Source: SAR324 cluster bacterium (GTDB lineage Bacteria > SAR324 > XYD2-FULL-50-16 > JAERRU01). Taken from it: a DNA stretch of 64,000 bases. This document shows, in pieces, positions 38,956 through 49,000 of this stretch. The notes under the pieces are model-generated. The model did no database searches, was not told the DNA's origin, and saw nothing but the letters and a program-made list of their open reading frames with translations. The position numbers and the translations under genes were made by a program. Each line of letters begins with the position of its first letter. Position 1 is the stretch's first letter. The stretch lies in the NCBI GenBank assembly GCA_016735295.1, contig JAERRU010000009.1:1-64000 (forward strand). The letters are read 5' to 3'.

Positions 38956-39750
38956 TTGCTGTATATAGCTGATAGCCTGATAATCATTGGTTACCTGATA
39001 AGTTGGTTTTTATTTGTCGGGGTAATTTTTAGAGCGCACATGCTTCGTGGGGCGATGATATTATTTTGGATAGTAAGTATTTTTTTGGCTACTGAGCTAG
39101 GATTTATTTTAATTACGGCAGGCACAAATTTTTTATTTGGCCATTACTGGGTAAATATTTTTTCGTTGGTAGTGGTGGTGGGATTAGTATTTTTGCCAAG
39201 AGCATTTTTGGTTAATTATGGCTTGGTAGTAGCAATTTTTTTGCCTTTGGTGATGTTGTTGGGTCGATTTATGAATAATCTCGATTTAAGTGCCAGATTT
39301 GGAGAAACCGCGATCTACAATGAAAAATTACTCACAATCCACGTGCTATTAATGGCCTCGGCATATTTAGCGTTTAGCCTGAATTTTTTGAGTTCTCTAT
39401 CATTTCTAAGACTCAATATACTATTAAAAGCAGGAGAATTAAAAAATCCACTAGCTGGTAGATGGAACGTGACCTTGTTAAATAAACTAAACCACCGCCT
39501 ATTATTGATGGGGATAATCTTGATTGCTCTAGGAATGCTAGTAAGTTTATTTTTCATAGAATTTAATAAACTAATCACAATTTCTCACTGGGTCAGAATA
39601 TTCATGCCTATAGGGCTACTTTTAGTGGGCAGTTGGGTGGTGATGGATTGTTATAAAAAGGGAGTTAGAGGCCGGTTATTGGCTCGTCGGTCAATATTTG
39701 TATTTGTGTTATCTATGGCTTCTTTGCTTTACGAATTTGTGCAGATTTAA
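38956..39750 (+). CDS. CcsA/HemX-like cytochrome c assembly family membrane protein
   Basis: About eight transmembrane helices over 264 residues. The centre, TIHVLLMASAYLAFSLNFLSSLSFLRL (about 128-154), with LNKLNHRLLLMGIILIALGMLVS after it, follows the pattern of cytochrome c assembly / HemX-YpjD proteins. The conserved His, which may contact heme, is retained. The usual WWD motif of haem handling is not visible, so HemX-like is more likely than a full CcsA/ResC. The start is TTG at 38956. It converges on the yggU-like gene with a 4-bp gap. The hemA gene is not nearby. Confidence 0.65.
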   Translation: MLYIADSLIIIGYLISWFLFVGVIFRAHMLRGAMILFWIVSIFLATELGFILITAGTNFLFGHYWVNIFSLVVVVGLVFLPRAFLVNYGLVVAIFLPLVMLLGRFMNNLDLSARFGETAIYNEKLLTIHVLLMASAYLAFSLNFLSSLSFLRLNILLKAGELKNPLAGRWNVTLLNKLNHRLLLMGIILIALGMLVSLFFIEFNKLITISHWVRIFMPIGLLLVGSWVVMDCYKKGVRGRLLARRSIFVFVLSMASLLYEFVQI

Positions 39751-39754
39751 TTAA

Positions 39755-39997
39755 TTATGGGGTAGTAATTTTAAATATTTTACGATTATTCTTTGCTCCC
39801 TTGATAAGTAAAATTTTATTTTTAGGAACCCGAAAATTTTTAGCAAGAAAATCTATCGCTTCACGGTTAGCTTGCCCATTTACGGGTGGTTTTTTGATGT
39901 ATAATATTTTGTAACCATCGTCTAGCATGTTTCCCCAACAAGTTTTTTGTTTGGCGGTGATCACCTTAACTAAAATTAATTTAGTTTTTTCATGCAT
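39755..39997 (-). CDS. DUF167/YggU family protein
   Basis: This is an 80-residue basic protein of the conserved YggU/DUF167 family, whose biochemical function is not established. Typical segments are KVITAKQKT, YKILYIKKPPVNGQANREAIDFLAKNF-like core and ILLIKGAKNNRKIFKI. The start overlaps the recJ stop by one base (TAATG), so it is translated as the second gene of a recJ-yggU pair. Confidence 0.85.
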   Translation of the reverse strand: MHEKTKLILVKVITAKQKTCWGNMLDDGYKILYIKKPPVNGQANREAIDFLAKNFRVPKNKILLIKGAKNNRKIFKITTP

Positions 39998-41724
39998 TAA
40001 TTAGCAGGGGCTAAAGCGTTGATGATAATTTGTAGATAGGTATAGCGGCCATTTTTTTTTAATAATAAGCTACCCATAATATCCCAAAGCCCAGCATCAA
40101 ATTCAGGTAAATAATCGCCAAATATTATCAAATCAGTCTGCCTATTTAGCCGCCATTTAGTTAAAATATTGTTAGTATAGCTAGGTGATTTTAAAGATAT
40201 TCCTTTGAATAAAAAGCTGGGCCGCAAGTTTTGCATACCAAAGGGGGCTAATACTTCTAAGGCGTCATAAAGCTCTCTAGTGGCCATCCAAGGGAATAAT
40301 TCTAAATCGGCTAAAGGCGTTATGGTAGATGTTATATTTTGCTCAGATACTAGTTCTTCATATAATTTACAAAAATCACTTTTAAAGATAGCTAATTTTT
40401 CTTCTTTCATTTGAAAGGCAGCCGCTTGGCTGTGCCCCCCAAATCTTTCAAAGTGGTGTTGTAATTTATTTAATATAGTTAGTAAATTCACCTGAGCAGG
40501 CGATCTGCACGAGGCTTTTAATTGATCATTTTTTGCTGATGACAAAACAACCGCGGGCACGCCTAATTGTTGTGAAAGATTGCCAGCGATAATGCCAATC
40601 AATCCTTCATGGAAGCTATCATCGTATACGATAGCAGGAGAGTTAAGGGCATCATTTTTTATGCTTTCTAGGGCACTTTTTAGCATATCTTTTTGGCGAA
40701 CTTTTCTTTGTTGATTTAGTTTGGCGAGGTGGTTAAATCTTATTTTACTATCATCTAAGTTAGTGCTCATTAAAAAATCAAATGCTAATTTTCCGTGGCT
40801 AATGCGCCCAGCGGCATTGATTAAAGGAGCTATTTGAAAAGCTATTCCCTCACCAGTCAAGGTATCAGCCTGTAGATGTTTTTGTAGCCGGGTGAGATAA
40901 AAAGGTTGTTTTTGTGGCTCTTTTTGCCACCAAAGATTTATTCTTTTTAAGCCGTGATAAACAAAAATTCTGTTTAATCCAATAACAGGAGCCTGGTCAG
41001 CAATAGTGCCTAGCGTTACTAAATCCAAAAAATTAACTAAGTTAGGCACAGCCAAATCTTTGCTATCCCACCAGCCGAGGTCTCTAAGGACACGCCTAAG
41101 TTGAATCAACAAAAGATAAACTACACCAACGCCAGCGATATCTTTATCAGGATAAGAACAACCACTTTGTTTGGGATTAACAAATAGGCTTTTTGATGGA
41201 GCACTTTGTGAGTCTGGTTGGTGATGATCGGTAATAATTAGAGTAATTTTTTTGTTTATATAAAAATCCTCTTCGGCAAATATCTTAGAGCCGTTATCAA
41301 CAGTGATCAAGCACTCAGGCATCAATTTTAGCACATCATCCCGCGAGGCCTCATTAATGCCATATCCATGGGTAAATCTATCAGGAATCATCACGGCAAA
41401 GTTAGTAAAGCCGATTATTTCAAAAAATCTGGCCAATAAAGCCGCCGAGCTAATTCCATCGACGTCATAATCACCGTAAATTACGATTTTTTGCTTATTT
41501 TGAATAAATTTAACCAACAATTCAGCAGCAGCAGCACAATCTTTTAGTAGTGTTGGATCAGGAATATCTTTTAAAACTGGAGAGTCAAAATTAACATTCC
41601 CATGGGCAGTGCGATTTTCTACTAACGATTTTAATATATCATTTATGAAACACTGTTTATCCCCATGCCAGTTGGTAAGAGGATAGGAACAATCAATTTT
41701 AGTTTTACTTATATTATATGGCAT
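39997..41724 (-). CDS. recJ: single-stranded-DNA exonuclease RecJ
   Basis: RecJ is the 5'-3' single-strand exonuclease of recombination and mismatch repair. It has DHH-family motifs in order: IYGDYDVDGISS (residues 82-93), a TVDNGS strand, TDHHQP (about 166), GVGVVY (about 195) and the DHHA1 motif GGHSQAAAF (about 428). The C-terminal OB-type domain is present, giving 575 residues, a normal size. It lies 20 bp downstream of ridA on the same strand and is coupled to the DUF167 gene. Confidence 0.96.
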   Translation of the reverse strand: MPYNISKTKIDCSYPLTNWHGDKQCFINDILKSLVENRTAHGNVNFDSPVLKDIPDPTLLKDCAAAAELLVKFIQNKQKIVIYGDYDVDGISSAALLARFFEIIGFTNFAVMIPDRFTHGYGINEASRDDVLKLMPECLITVDNGSKIFAEEDFYINKKITLIITDHHQPDSQSAPSKSLFVNPKQSGCSYPDKDIAGVGVVYLLLIQLRRVLRDLGWWDSKDLAVPNLVNFLDLVTLGTIADQAPVIGLNRIFVYHGLKRINLWWQKEPQKQPFYLTRLQKHLQADTLTGEGIAFQIAPLINAAGRISHGKLAFDFLMSTNLDDSKIRFNHLAKLNQQRKVRQKDMLKSALESIKNDALNSPAIVYDDSFHEGLIGIIAGNLSQQLGVPAVVLSSAKNDQLKASCRSPAQVNLLTILNKLQHHFERFGGHSQAAAFQMKEEKLAIFKSDFCKLYEELVSEQNITSTITPLADLELFPWMATRELYDALEVLAPFGMQNLRPSFLFKGISLKSPSYTNNILTKWRLNRQTDLIIFGDYLPEFDAGLWDIMGSLLLKKNGRYTYLQIIINALAPAN

Positions 41725-41744
41725 ATAATAGCGTCACAAAATAG

Positions 41745-42131
41745 CTAGGCTTTGCAAAGAGCGGTTACTTCAATTTCAACTAACGAATCGAGTGGTAATC
41801 TCGCTACTTGCACGGCAAATCTAGCTGGTTTGTGATTTTTAAAGTATTTGGCATAAACTTGATTAATATCAGCAAACGAGTTCATATCAGCTAAATAGAT
41901 GCCACATTTTACTATATCATTCAAATCTAACTCAGCGGCTTCTAGCACATAAATGATATTTCTAAATACTTGCTCAGTTTGTTCAATAATACCGCCAGAC
42001 ACTATTTTTCCGCTAGCTGGGTCAAGGGGGATTTGCCCCGAACAAAATAAAAATCCACCGGCTTTAATGGCATGTGAATAAGGACCTACAGGTTGAGGGG
42101 CTTTGCTTGAATTTATGACTTGTTGTTTCAT
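41745..42131 (-). CDS. ridA: RidA family enamine/imine deaminase
   Basis: RidA hydrolyses reactive 2-aminoacrylate and related imines released by PLP enzymes such as threonine dehydratase. The protein has 128 residues and the full signature: GPYSHAIKAG (16-25), CSGQIPLDP, and the catalytic R104 in PARFAVQVARLP followed by E120 in VEIEVTA. It is the first gene of ridA-recJ-yggU and is divergent from the cytochrome c gene across 269 bp. Confidence 0.96.
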   Translation of the reverse strand: MKQQVINSSKAPQPVGPYSHAIKAGGFLFCSGQIPLDPASGKIVSGGIIEQTEQVFRNIIYVLEAAELDLNDIVKCGIYLADMNSFADINQVYAKYFKNHKPARFAVQVARLPLDSLVEIEVTALCKA

Positions 42132-42312
42132 GGGTTTTATTATGTTTAAAAATTTTATGGGAATTTCCTATTAATATATGGAAAGTAAATTTTTGATGAT
42201 TAATTTCATCTATAATAATAATAGGATAAAAATAATTATACTATATTATATGAATGATAAAAATTAATCACATAAAAATCAATAATAAAAGTCATTATTT
42301 TTTTAAAAAAAC

Positions 42313-42349
42313 TTGACTATAGCTACCCGCAGGGGTTAAAAATAGTCAA
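42313..42349. promoter_or_regulatory. nested inverted repeat upstream of the cytochrome c gene
   Basis: An outer perfect 8-bp repeat, TTGACTAT (42313-42320) and ATAGTCAA (42342-42349), encloses an inner ACCC/GGGT pair with a GCAG loop. The left arm also serves as a possible -35 box (TTGACT), with TTAAAA at 42336-42341 as a weak -10 after 17 bp. It lies between divergent ridA and the cytochrome gene, 52 bp before the latter's ATG, so it may be an operator or a structured leader. Confidence 0.45.
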
Positions 42350-42400
42350 AAGAATTTAAATTTTAACGGAAATACACAGAAACACTGCATATTTATAAAC

Positions 42401-43168
42401 ATGGCGGTTCTAGATTTTATAATGCCTAGCGTGGCTTTGATAGTAGTGATAATGCTTTTTACAATTCCAGGCATTTGGTCATTATTTTTTACGGCAGCAC
42501 TTTTTGGTACTTTTCTTGGTGAAGCTGAGAAATTTTTATTAAAATTATCTCAAAAAAATCCAGCTAAGGCAAAGACATCAGAGATTGATCCGTTAGCTGA
42601 GGGAGGGTCGGCAAACGATTTTCCAAGTACAAAAAACCGATTGGGTTTGTATTTTGGTAGAATATCGCTGGTGGTGATGGTGATATCACCGGTATTGATT
42701 ACTACCGGGGTTGCGGCTTATTTTTTATCTACTTTTGTAAGCACTAAACCTGTTGTAGAGCAAAGTGATTTTTTGCTTCCAGAACCAGTAGTTACCAATA
42801 AAGAGATTGATAAAGAGAGTATTTTTGTTGATAATTGCTCAGTTTGTCACCAAACAAATGGGTTAGGAATAACAGATACTTTTCCTCCTTTAGTAGGCTC
42901 ATCTTGGGTTAATGGAGACCCTGAAGTAATGGCTAAGATAGTTTTAAATGGGTTAACTGGTGAAATTATTGTTAAAGATAAAGTTTATAATAATGTGATG
43001 CCAGGCTTTTCTGGGGTGCTAAGTGATGAAGAGATAGTAGCGGTGATAAATCATGTTAGATCTTCATGGGGAAATGAAGGAAACGATGAAATCACCATAG
43101 ATACTTTAGCTGAAGTTAAAGACAGTTTAAATAATCGCTCCACCGCATTTACGGCTGATGAGTTGTGA
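42401..43168 (+). CDS. membrane-anchored monohaem cytochrome c
   Basis: Two hydrophobic segments (about residues 8-40 and 88-112) are separated by a polar Lys-rich loop and precede a periplasmic class I cytochrome domain. The haem site is C146-S-V-C149-H150, with M200 in NNVMPGF as the likely sixth ligand, and the fold closes with SDEEIVAVINHVRSSWGN. The arrangement resembles small membrane cytochromes c that feed terminal oxidases. I cannot name a specific partner and none is adjacent. Two copies of TTAATTACGG follow the stop. Confidence 0.8.
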   Translation: MAVLDFIMPSVALIVVIMLFTIPGIWSLFFTAALFGTFLGEAEKFLLKLSQKNPAKAKTSEIDPLAEGGSANDFPSTKNRLGLYFGRISLVVMVISPVLITTGVAAYFLSTFVSTKPVVEQSDFLLPEPVVTNKEIDKESIFVDNCSVCHQTNGLGITDTFPPLVGSSWVNGDPEVMAKIVLNGLTGEIIVKDKVYNNVMPGFSGVLSDEEIVAVINHVRSSWGNEGNDEITIDTLAEVKDSLNNRSTAFTADEL

Positions 43169-43194
43169 TTAATTACGGTTAATTACGGTTAATT
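43169..43194. repeat. 10-bp tandem repeat TTAATTACGG
   Basis: Two complete copies and a six-base partial copy fill most of the 36-bp gap between the stops of the converging cytochrome c and fructose bisphosphatase genes. Confidence 0.9.
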
Positions 43195-43204
43195 TCCTGC
43201 TGTT

Positions 43205-45031
43205 TTACTCAGACTCATCTTGCTGAAAGTAAGTTTCAGCTTGAATTTTATTAAGTTGATCTATCTCAAAAATTAATTCTCGCTCTTCTTTTTTAAGGGA
43301 CTCACTTTCAATAAGGCTCTTATATTTCAAAGGAGTTTTGTGTTTTTCGATAGTCTCAATTAAAAGGGGCAAAACCTGATTTTCACTAATAACTTTTTTT
43401 GCTTCTTGTGCATTAGGCAGCACTATCCCGTAAAGATTTTGTGATGTTTGCACTAGAGCGTGGCCTCGTTTCAGGTAGGCCCCAGAAAAGCCTCCATCAA
43501 TATTAATAGCAAAATTATCTCCCGATAACATTTTATCACCCTTTTTAATGTCTTTTGGCGTATGGCCAAATACTATTCTTTTAATCGAAAAATCTTTTTT
43601 TAATTTATTTTGAAATTTTTTATCAGTAATATTTTTTTCCCAATGCAAAGTTTTTTCTTTATGGGTAGATTTATCTTTAATAAAATAGCGTTCAAAAGTC
43701 TTCATAGCGTGACGGCCATATAAGGGTGATTTTGGCCCGCACCAGAGGTAAAACATTAAATCAGTTTCTGTTAAATCCTGTTTTTGATCATTTAAATAGC
43801 GATGGGCCACTCTATCTATTATTGATTGAATATAGACCAATAAAGGTTTTCCCTTGCGACCTAATAATTCCTCATAGTCTCCTTTAGCATTTGAGGGGAT
43901 TGAGGCGTGGATATTTAAGAAATCTTGGTGGGTATCAAAAATTAGTGCTTTTTCAATAAATAAACTCATTAAATTTTTAAGCTTTCTGTTGCTCATGAAT
44001 TGATTTTTTAAATCATCAATCACCTCCTTTTCTCTAACATTAAGCTCATTTGCTTGATCAGGATTTAGCGTGGGAAAGTGGGTATCAGTTAAACCATCAG
44101 TATTGCTTGTGTTAAGCAATTTTCCTAGTTTATCGAGCCACAACCGGTTTTCCATTTGATATTCAGGACGCCGTAAAATTGAATCTTCTTGGGTTTTTAA
44201 CCTGATAATCGCTATAGCCTTTTCTATGCTTCTTCCATCAGGTGATTTAGCCCTAAAAGTATCAGGAATTTTGCCATTAGAATAAAATTCAAGAGCAAAT
44301 TTTTGCAACTTTGATATATCAAAATGCAATCTTTTTAGTAAATCTAAATGATCATACCGGCAAGTAACTCGCACCACCTCAGCCACTGAAGAATAGTCGC
44401 CAGCACAAGCCGCTAGCCATAGTATGTCATGGTTTCCCCAAATCATGGAAAGCCTTTTTTTGTAATAAGGAAGCTTCAAAGTGCGAATTATTTTTTCAGG
44501 CGTAGGCCCTCGATCAAATATATCACCCAACACAATAATTCTATCGGGAATTGTATCTAGGATACTTTGTGATAAATCTCTAATTACATAATTAAATAAT
44601 TCACCTTGATCGAAAAAACATAAAGGTAAATTTTGTGGAGCTAGATTTATTTGTAAAAGTAATTTAGATAACCGGTGCCTAGTTTCAATTAACTTGCGGG
44701 CATTTAGATGTTGAGCTTTATGTGATAGTATTTTGAGCAAATTTAATAAGGCGTCGTGGCGAGATATTTTAATATCAGATGACCACCTTTTGCGGCGAAT
44801 TAATCTAGTAATATTTTTGATAAATAGGTCGTCTTTAGAGTCTAGGGCTTCTTGAGCAGTAGTGTAAAGCATCCCAAAACGACCTTGGAGAACTCTGATA
44901 AATCTATCTCCATCTCCATGTAAATCACTGATCCAAAGAGTGCTGGCGATATTAGATTCAAGGCGCGCTCTGATTTGGAGAATTTTTTCCCCAATTTCTC
45001 TTATGGTAGCACTAGAAAATTTGAAATTCAC
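43205..45031 (-). CDS. fbp: class III fructose-1,6-bisphosphatase
   Basis: This is a calcineurin-type metallophosphatase that forms fructose 6-phosphate in gluconeogenesis, of the class known best from Firmicutes. Motifs are ISDLHGDGDRF (about residues 34-44), VLGDIFDRGPTP (about 187), WGNHDILWLAA (about 209) and a C-terminal FGHTPKD (about 487) with NIDGGFSGAY. The length of 608 residues is a little below the usual 640. The start is GTG at 45031. It is divergent from the unknown gene trio across 218 bp. Its product is a substrate of aldolase/transaldolase-type enzymes such as the one at 51378. Confidence 0.9.
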   Translation of the reverse strand: MNFKFSSATIREIGEKILQIRARLESNIASTLWISDLHGDGDRFIRVLQGRFGMLYTTAQEALDSKDDLFIKNITRLIRRKRWSSDIKISRHDALLNLLKILSHKAQHLNARKLIETRHRLSKLLLQINLAPQNLPLCFFDQGELFNYVIRDLSQSILDTIPDRIIVLGDIFDRGPTPEKIIRTLKLPYYKKRLSMIWGNHDILWLAACAGDYSSVAEVVRVTCRYDHLDLLKRLHFDISKLQKFALEFYSNGKIPDTFRAKSPDGRSIEKAIAIIRLKTQEDSILRRPEYQMENRLWLDKLGKLLNTSNTDGLTDTHFPTLNPDQANELNVREKEVIDDLKNQFMSNRKLKNLMSLFIEKALIFDTHQDFLNIHASIPSNAKGDYEELLGRKGKPLLVYIQSIIDRVAHRYLNDQKQDLTETDLMFYLWCGPKSPLYGRHAMKTFERYFIKDKSTHKEKTLHWEKNITDKKFQNKLKKDFSIKRIVFGHTPKDIKKGDKMLSGDNFAINIDGGFSGAYLKRGHALVQTSQNLYGIVLPNAQEAKKVISENQVLPLLIETIEKHKTPLKYKSLIESESLKKEERELIFEIDQLNKIQAETYFQQDESE

Positions 45032-45124
45032 AATCCTTTAAGAAAAACAATCGTCTATCAAACAAACATCAAGTAAAAAATCATATATAGATTTATTTAT
45101 ATAAATAGTATCTTTTTACTTAAG

Positions 45125-45153
45125 AGGCAATAAAAATTAAGAAAAAGTTGCCT
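45125..45153. promoter_or_regulatory. inverted repeat in the fbp / unknown-operon divergent region
   Basis: AGGCAA (45125-45130) and TTGCCT (45148-45153) form a 6-bp inverted repeat around a 17-bp AT-rich centre, midway between the divergent starts. It is a weak candidate for a shared operator. Confidence 0.25.
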
Positions 45154-45249
45154 GTCTGGTTGTAAAATAAATCAATATGTGCGACATTTTTTGCTTGATG
45201 GTTTAGTTGATCTTGGAGGAAATATTTTTTCTTTAGTTACTTTGAACTG

Positions 45250-45579
45250 GTGAATATTGTCGTAAAAAAAGATAATGATACTTACGTTGCCGTAAGAATA
45301 TCTGATGAAGGTACTTTTAAAAAAATACAATGGCTTTGGGGAAAGACTGATTTTATTAGTTTTTTCGCTCAAGAGCAAAAGATATGGAGATGTCAAAGAG
45401 TGTGTTTGATGAAAAATAGTTCGCTCTATGATTTTGTAGAGACTAGCCACCACGGAGCAATGTTTGAAGAAACTAGGTGGGTTTATGAAAGTGAAGAAAT
45501 TTATATTGAATTACCAATTCACTTTTCTCACCTGATGATTGAAATTAGTAATAGCTTGTTAGCTAGGTCTTTAGCATGA
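45250..45579 (+). CDS. hypothetical protein, first gene of an unknown trio
   Basis: I do not recognise this 109-residue protein. It has no signal peptide or membrane helix. It is rich in aromatic residues and contains IQWLWGKTDFISFF and SSLYDFVETSHHG. A GTG start at 45250 is used because no other start fits the frame, which opens only at 45211. A good GGAGGA at 45215-45220 lies about 30 nt upstream, too far for this start, so the true start could be a rarer codon in between. Its stop overlaps the next gene (ATGA), which supports it being a real gene. Confidence 0.6.
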   Translation: MNIVVKKDNDTYVAVRISDEGTFKKIQWLWGKTDFISFFAQEQKIWRCQRVCLMKNSSLYDFVETSHHGAMFEETRWVYESEEIYIELPIHFSHLMIEISNSLLARSLA

Positions 45580-46091
45580 CTTGGTACCTAGGTGGGGCCG
45601 TCCTCACAATATTTTTCATCATTTTACTTAAAAGGGTGATTAAGCCCAATAGAGTCAAACAAAAACGCCATCAACGGCTAATTAAAGCTATCACGAGCGA
45701 AGATTTCTCCCCTACTGCCAACCAGCGGTTAGTCGCTTTTTTGCATAAGGGGATAAATAAACTTTGCTTGAGTGAAGATGGAAAAATATATGGAGTATCT
45801 TTTAAAAATAAACAACCTTCTGAGTTACCGCATGTTGCAGGCTGTCGATGTGAGTATCAGATTGAACCTATGCGTATTTCTAATATTTTTTCTGCAAAAA
45901 AGAGTAAGGCTGAGACATATAAAACTGATTTAGGTGATCTGGACTTTTATTCTTATAAGTACTATAAGTATAGTTTGATGATGTTATCTGATGAAGATAA
46001 GGAGAAACGAAAAACGATTGAAGATTTGCGATCTAGCCTTATTATGGACGCTTCTTTTGTTGATAAAGTGAAGCAACACCTAATGGAGTAA
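45576..46091 (+). CDS. hypothetical protein with N-terminal membrane anchor
   Basis: This 171-residue protein is unrecognised. Residues about 3-20 (WYLGGAVLTIFFIILLK) form a signal anchor followed by a strongly basic stretch, which predicts a cytoplasmic body. The body has a central CRCEYQIEP segment, a FYSYKYYKYSLMM aromatic run and a charged C-terminal helix. It overlaps the previous gene by 4 nt and lies 8 nt before the 1135-residue gene, so the three form a coupled unit. It could tether the large protein to the inner membrane, but this is inference. Confidence 0.7.
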   Translation: MTWYLGGAVLTIFFIILLKRVIKPNRVKQKRHQRLIKAITSEDFSPTANQRLVAFLHKGINKLCLSEDGKIYGVSFKNKQPSELPHVAGCRCEYQIEPMRISNIFSAKKSKAETYKTDLGDLDFYSYKYYKYSLMMLSDEDKEKRKTIEDLRSSLIMDASFVDKVKQHLME

Positions 46092-46099
46092 TAAATACT

Positions 46100-49000
46100 A
46101 TGCAAGAGGTATATTCTATTCCTTTTATCTCTAATACTATCCCTTCTATGGCCGCGGCTAAGCGTGATCCTGAGATGCTTTCCTTTTTAGAAACTATGAG
46201 ATTTGCCGCCTTAAGGTCGAATTTCATTTTTTTGCGGAGCAAGGATCGGGATCAATTTTCTCATTTGGGATATAGAGCAGATAAACATGTAGAGAGCAGT
46301 GTTGAGTTTTTAAGGCAGATAAGGCGTTATCATTATGGAATTATTCATTTGCACCTTAGTAGCCATAAAGATGCTTCTTTTGCCGTTCCTTTGATTGGCA
46401 GCTCGGTTAGCTCACCTGATTACCAGGTGTATGTTAGCGGGGTAAATTTTTTAGAGAAAAAGAAACTACAAGCCACTTTAGATCCTAGTTTCAAGAGACT
46501 TCCTTCTGGGTTTCACGATGGCGATGCGATTGATATTTTGGTAAATTTCAATAAAGTATTTTATTTAGAGCATTTCCGGCAAAGCATCCAAGACATTCCT
46601 ACTTTTAGTGATCGGCAAAAGGATGAATATATCAGCATTGCCCAAAGGGCTAGTCTTTTCAATCGACGAAATGGTAAATTAACTGCTGATTATATTAAAT
46701 TAATCAATGTCAATTTGATTAGTGAGTATTGGAATAAATATAGCAACCTATATTTGCAAATCACCACCTTTCTTGGCCAAAGCGAGAATCAGAACAAGCT
46801 TTATAGTGCCAAATTGTTATTATCAAGAATGATATCTGAGGCTAGGTGGGTTAGAATTAAGACTGATATATTTAAGCATTTGCCATTTGAATATCAAGAA
46901 ACCATTGGGAAGGTAAAAAATAAGACAGATTTTATTGATTATATTGCCACTGTGTTGTTGAATTTACGAAATGACGAGCGGCATCATAAAATTTGTAATA
47001 TATTATATAAACACCTATTGGTGCAGTCTTTACAGACAGATTCGGCTATTTTTAAGAAGATTAAATTTATTGATCAAGAATCTAAGGCGGATAATTATTT
47101 AAGCCAGCAATTAACTTCTTTTGTAACTAATTTCAATAAGTTGATTTCCGTGAAAGATGATAATTCATCAGATAAAGAGCAAATTCCTGACGAGGCTAAA
47201 AAATTATATACCGCTGAAATGGTTGGCTTACTGGGGCACTCATTAGGGGTTGGTATTACGGGTAATTTAAGCACTTATGAATATGACAATTACCGAATTT
47301 CGGTGGGTAATTTCTTGAAAAGCGACATTTATTCAGTGGATAAAATGGTGATTACCCCCCTCATGAAAGATAGTAAGAACATGGGGTTTTTGATATCAAA
47401 ATTACTTCCTAAAATCACCATCAACAAAATTACTGCCTGTAATATCGTAGATGATATACTTAAATATATAAATCCATATTTTCAATTTTTCAAAGATTTG
47501 CATGATATTGCTGAAGCCAGGCAAGTTGGGGAAGTGGCAAAGGACATGCAAAAGCAGCAGGTTGCCTATTCCAAAAAGATTATTAATATTTTGCCTAGGT
47601 TAGATTATCTGCTTTGTGTGGAATCTGCTAGTGCGATAGAAAAATCTATCTTTATTGATGCTAAGCGAGCCATTGGTATGCAGGTGTTTCCTACTGATTA
47701 TCAAACTTTAGATGATTATAGGCACAAGGCGGGATATAGCCAAATAGTAGTGCCGCATGTTCACACTTTACATCCCTTAAAGCTAGATCCTGGCTGGTTA
47801 TATGATGCATATACTTACTTCATTAAATATCAGGTTCATCGCCATTTATCGCAATTATTAAGCTCAAAACCTGATTTTTTAAAGAAGGGTGAGGTGAATA
47901 GGTATAATTATTTTATACAATATTTATTAGATAAGAGCATTTACCTAGGCTATGAGCAGTTAAAAAAGATTTTACTGAGTTACAAAAAGTGGGATATCCA
48001 CAATTTAGTGGAATTTGGTTATGAAACTAATATTTTACCTAGTGTGGATTACTATAATCATCTTTTGGATTATGATAATTGGCTGCCTAAAAATCAAAAA
48101 GAAGTCGATAAAAAATCGGTTATTCTTCCTTTGATAGATGATAAAAATAGTTTACATAATTATTTTAATCAACAATATGCTAACTGGCAAGATGAGTTGG
48201 GCAAGCGGACTGATGTTAGGTCAACTAGAAAAACTGATAAATGGATTACGGCATTTTTTCAAAATCTGATCAATGGCAATGTTCATGATATCTTTTCTGA
48301 AGATGCCCGGCGGCTATTACCGATCAATAATTGGCAATCTGAGCTACAATCTAAGATACAAGAGCATTTTAAGAATAATTTTAGTCAATTAAAAATTTTA
48401 CCTGAATATATTTTAATTAGATTAACTACGGATCAATCTTTTATCAGATATTTTTGTTTTAATTTTTTGATAGAGCTAGGAGATAATATGATTCCCATAA
48501 TATTTTATACTAGCAATGCTGATTTAGCTAAATATAATTGGAAATGGAACAATTTAATAGAGTCTCTAAAGCAAGAATGTCCTAATTTAATCAATAGTTT
48601 AAGACATGCATGGCGGAGAATATGCACTTATCAAACTATTTATTTGCGGTTAGTTCATGGGGCATCGTTAATTTTACTTGGTGATGTGATGCAGCGGTAT
48701 TTGCAGCAAGATGATCAAGAAGAAAAAGGATTGACGAAGTTTAGGAGAACATTGGATAAAAGCAAATTAATAATTTGCGAGGGAGATAGTAAAGAAGATG
48801 GAAAAAAGGTACTCAACCGAATTAAAGATAAAGGGGTTACTATCGCCCTTAATGAAGCGTTAGAAAGGTTTTATAGCTTTTATAAGGCCGATGAGAGGAA
48901 AGATAGATTAACCACCATGTTAGCTGAAATAAATCATCAAATGGCCGCTATTCCATATATCAAATATGCACCCTATAATATAAAGAGATTTCGCTTTAAT

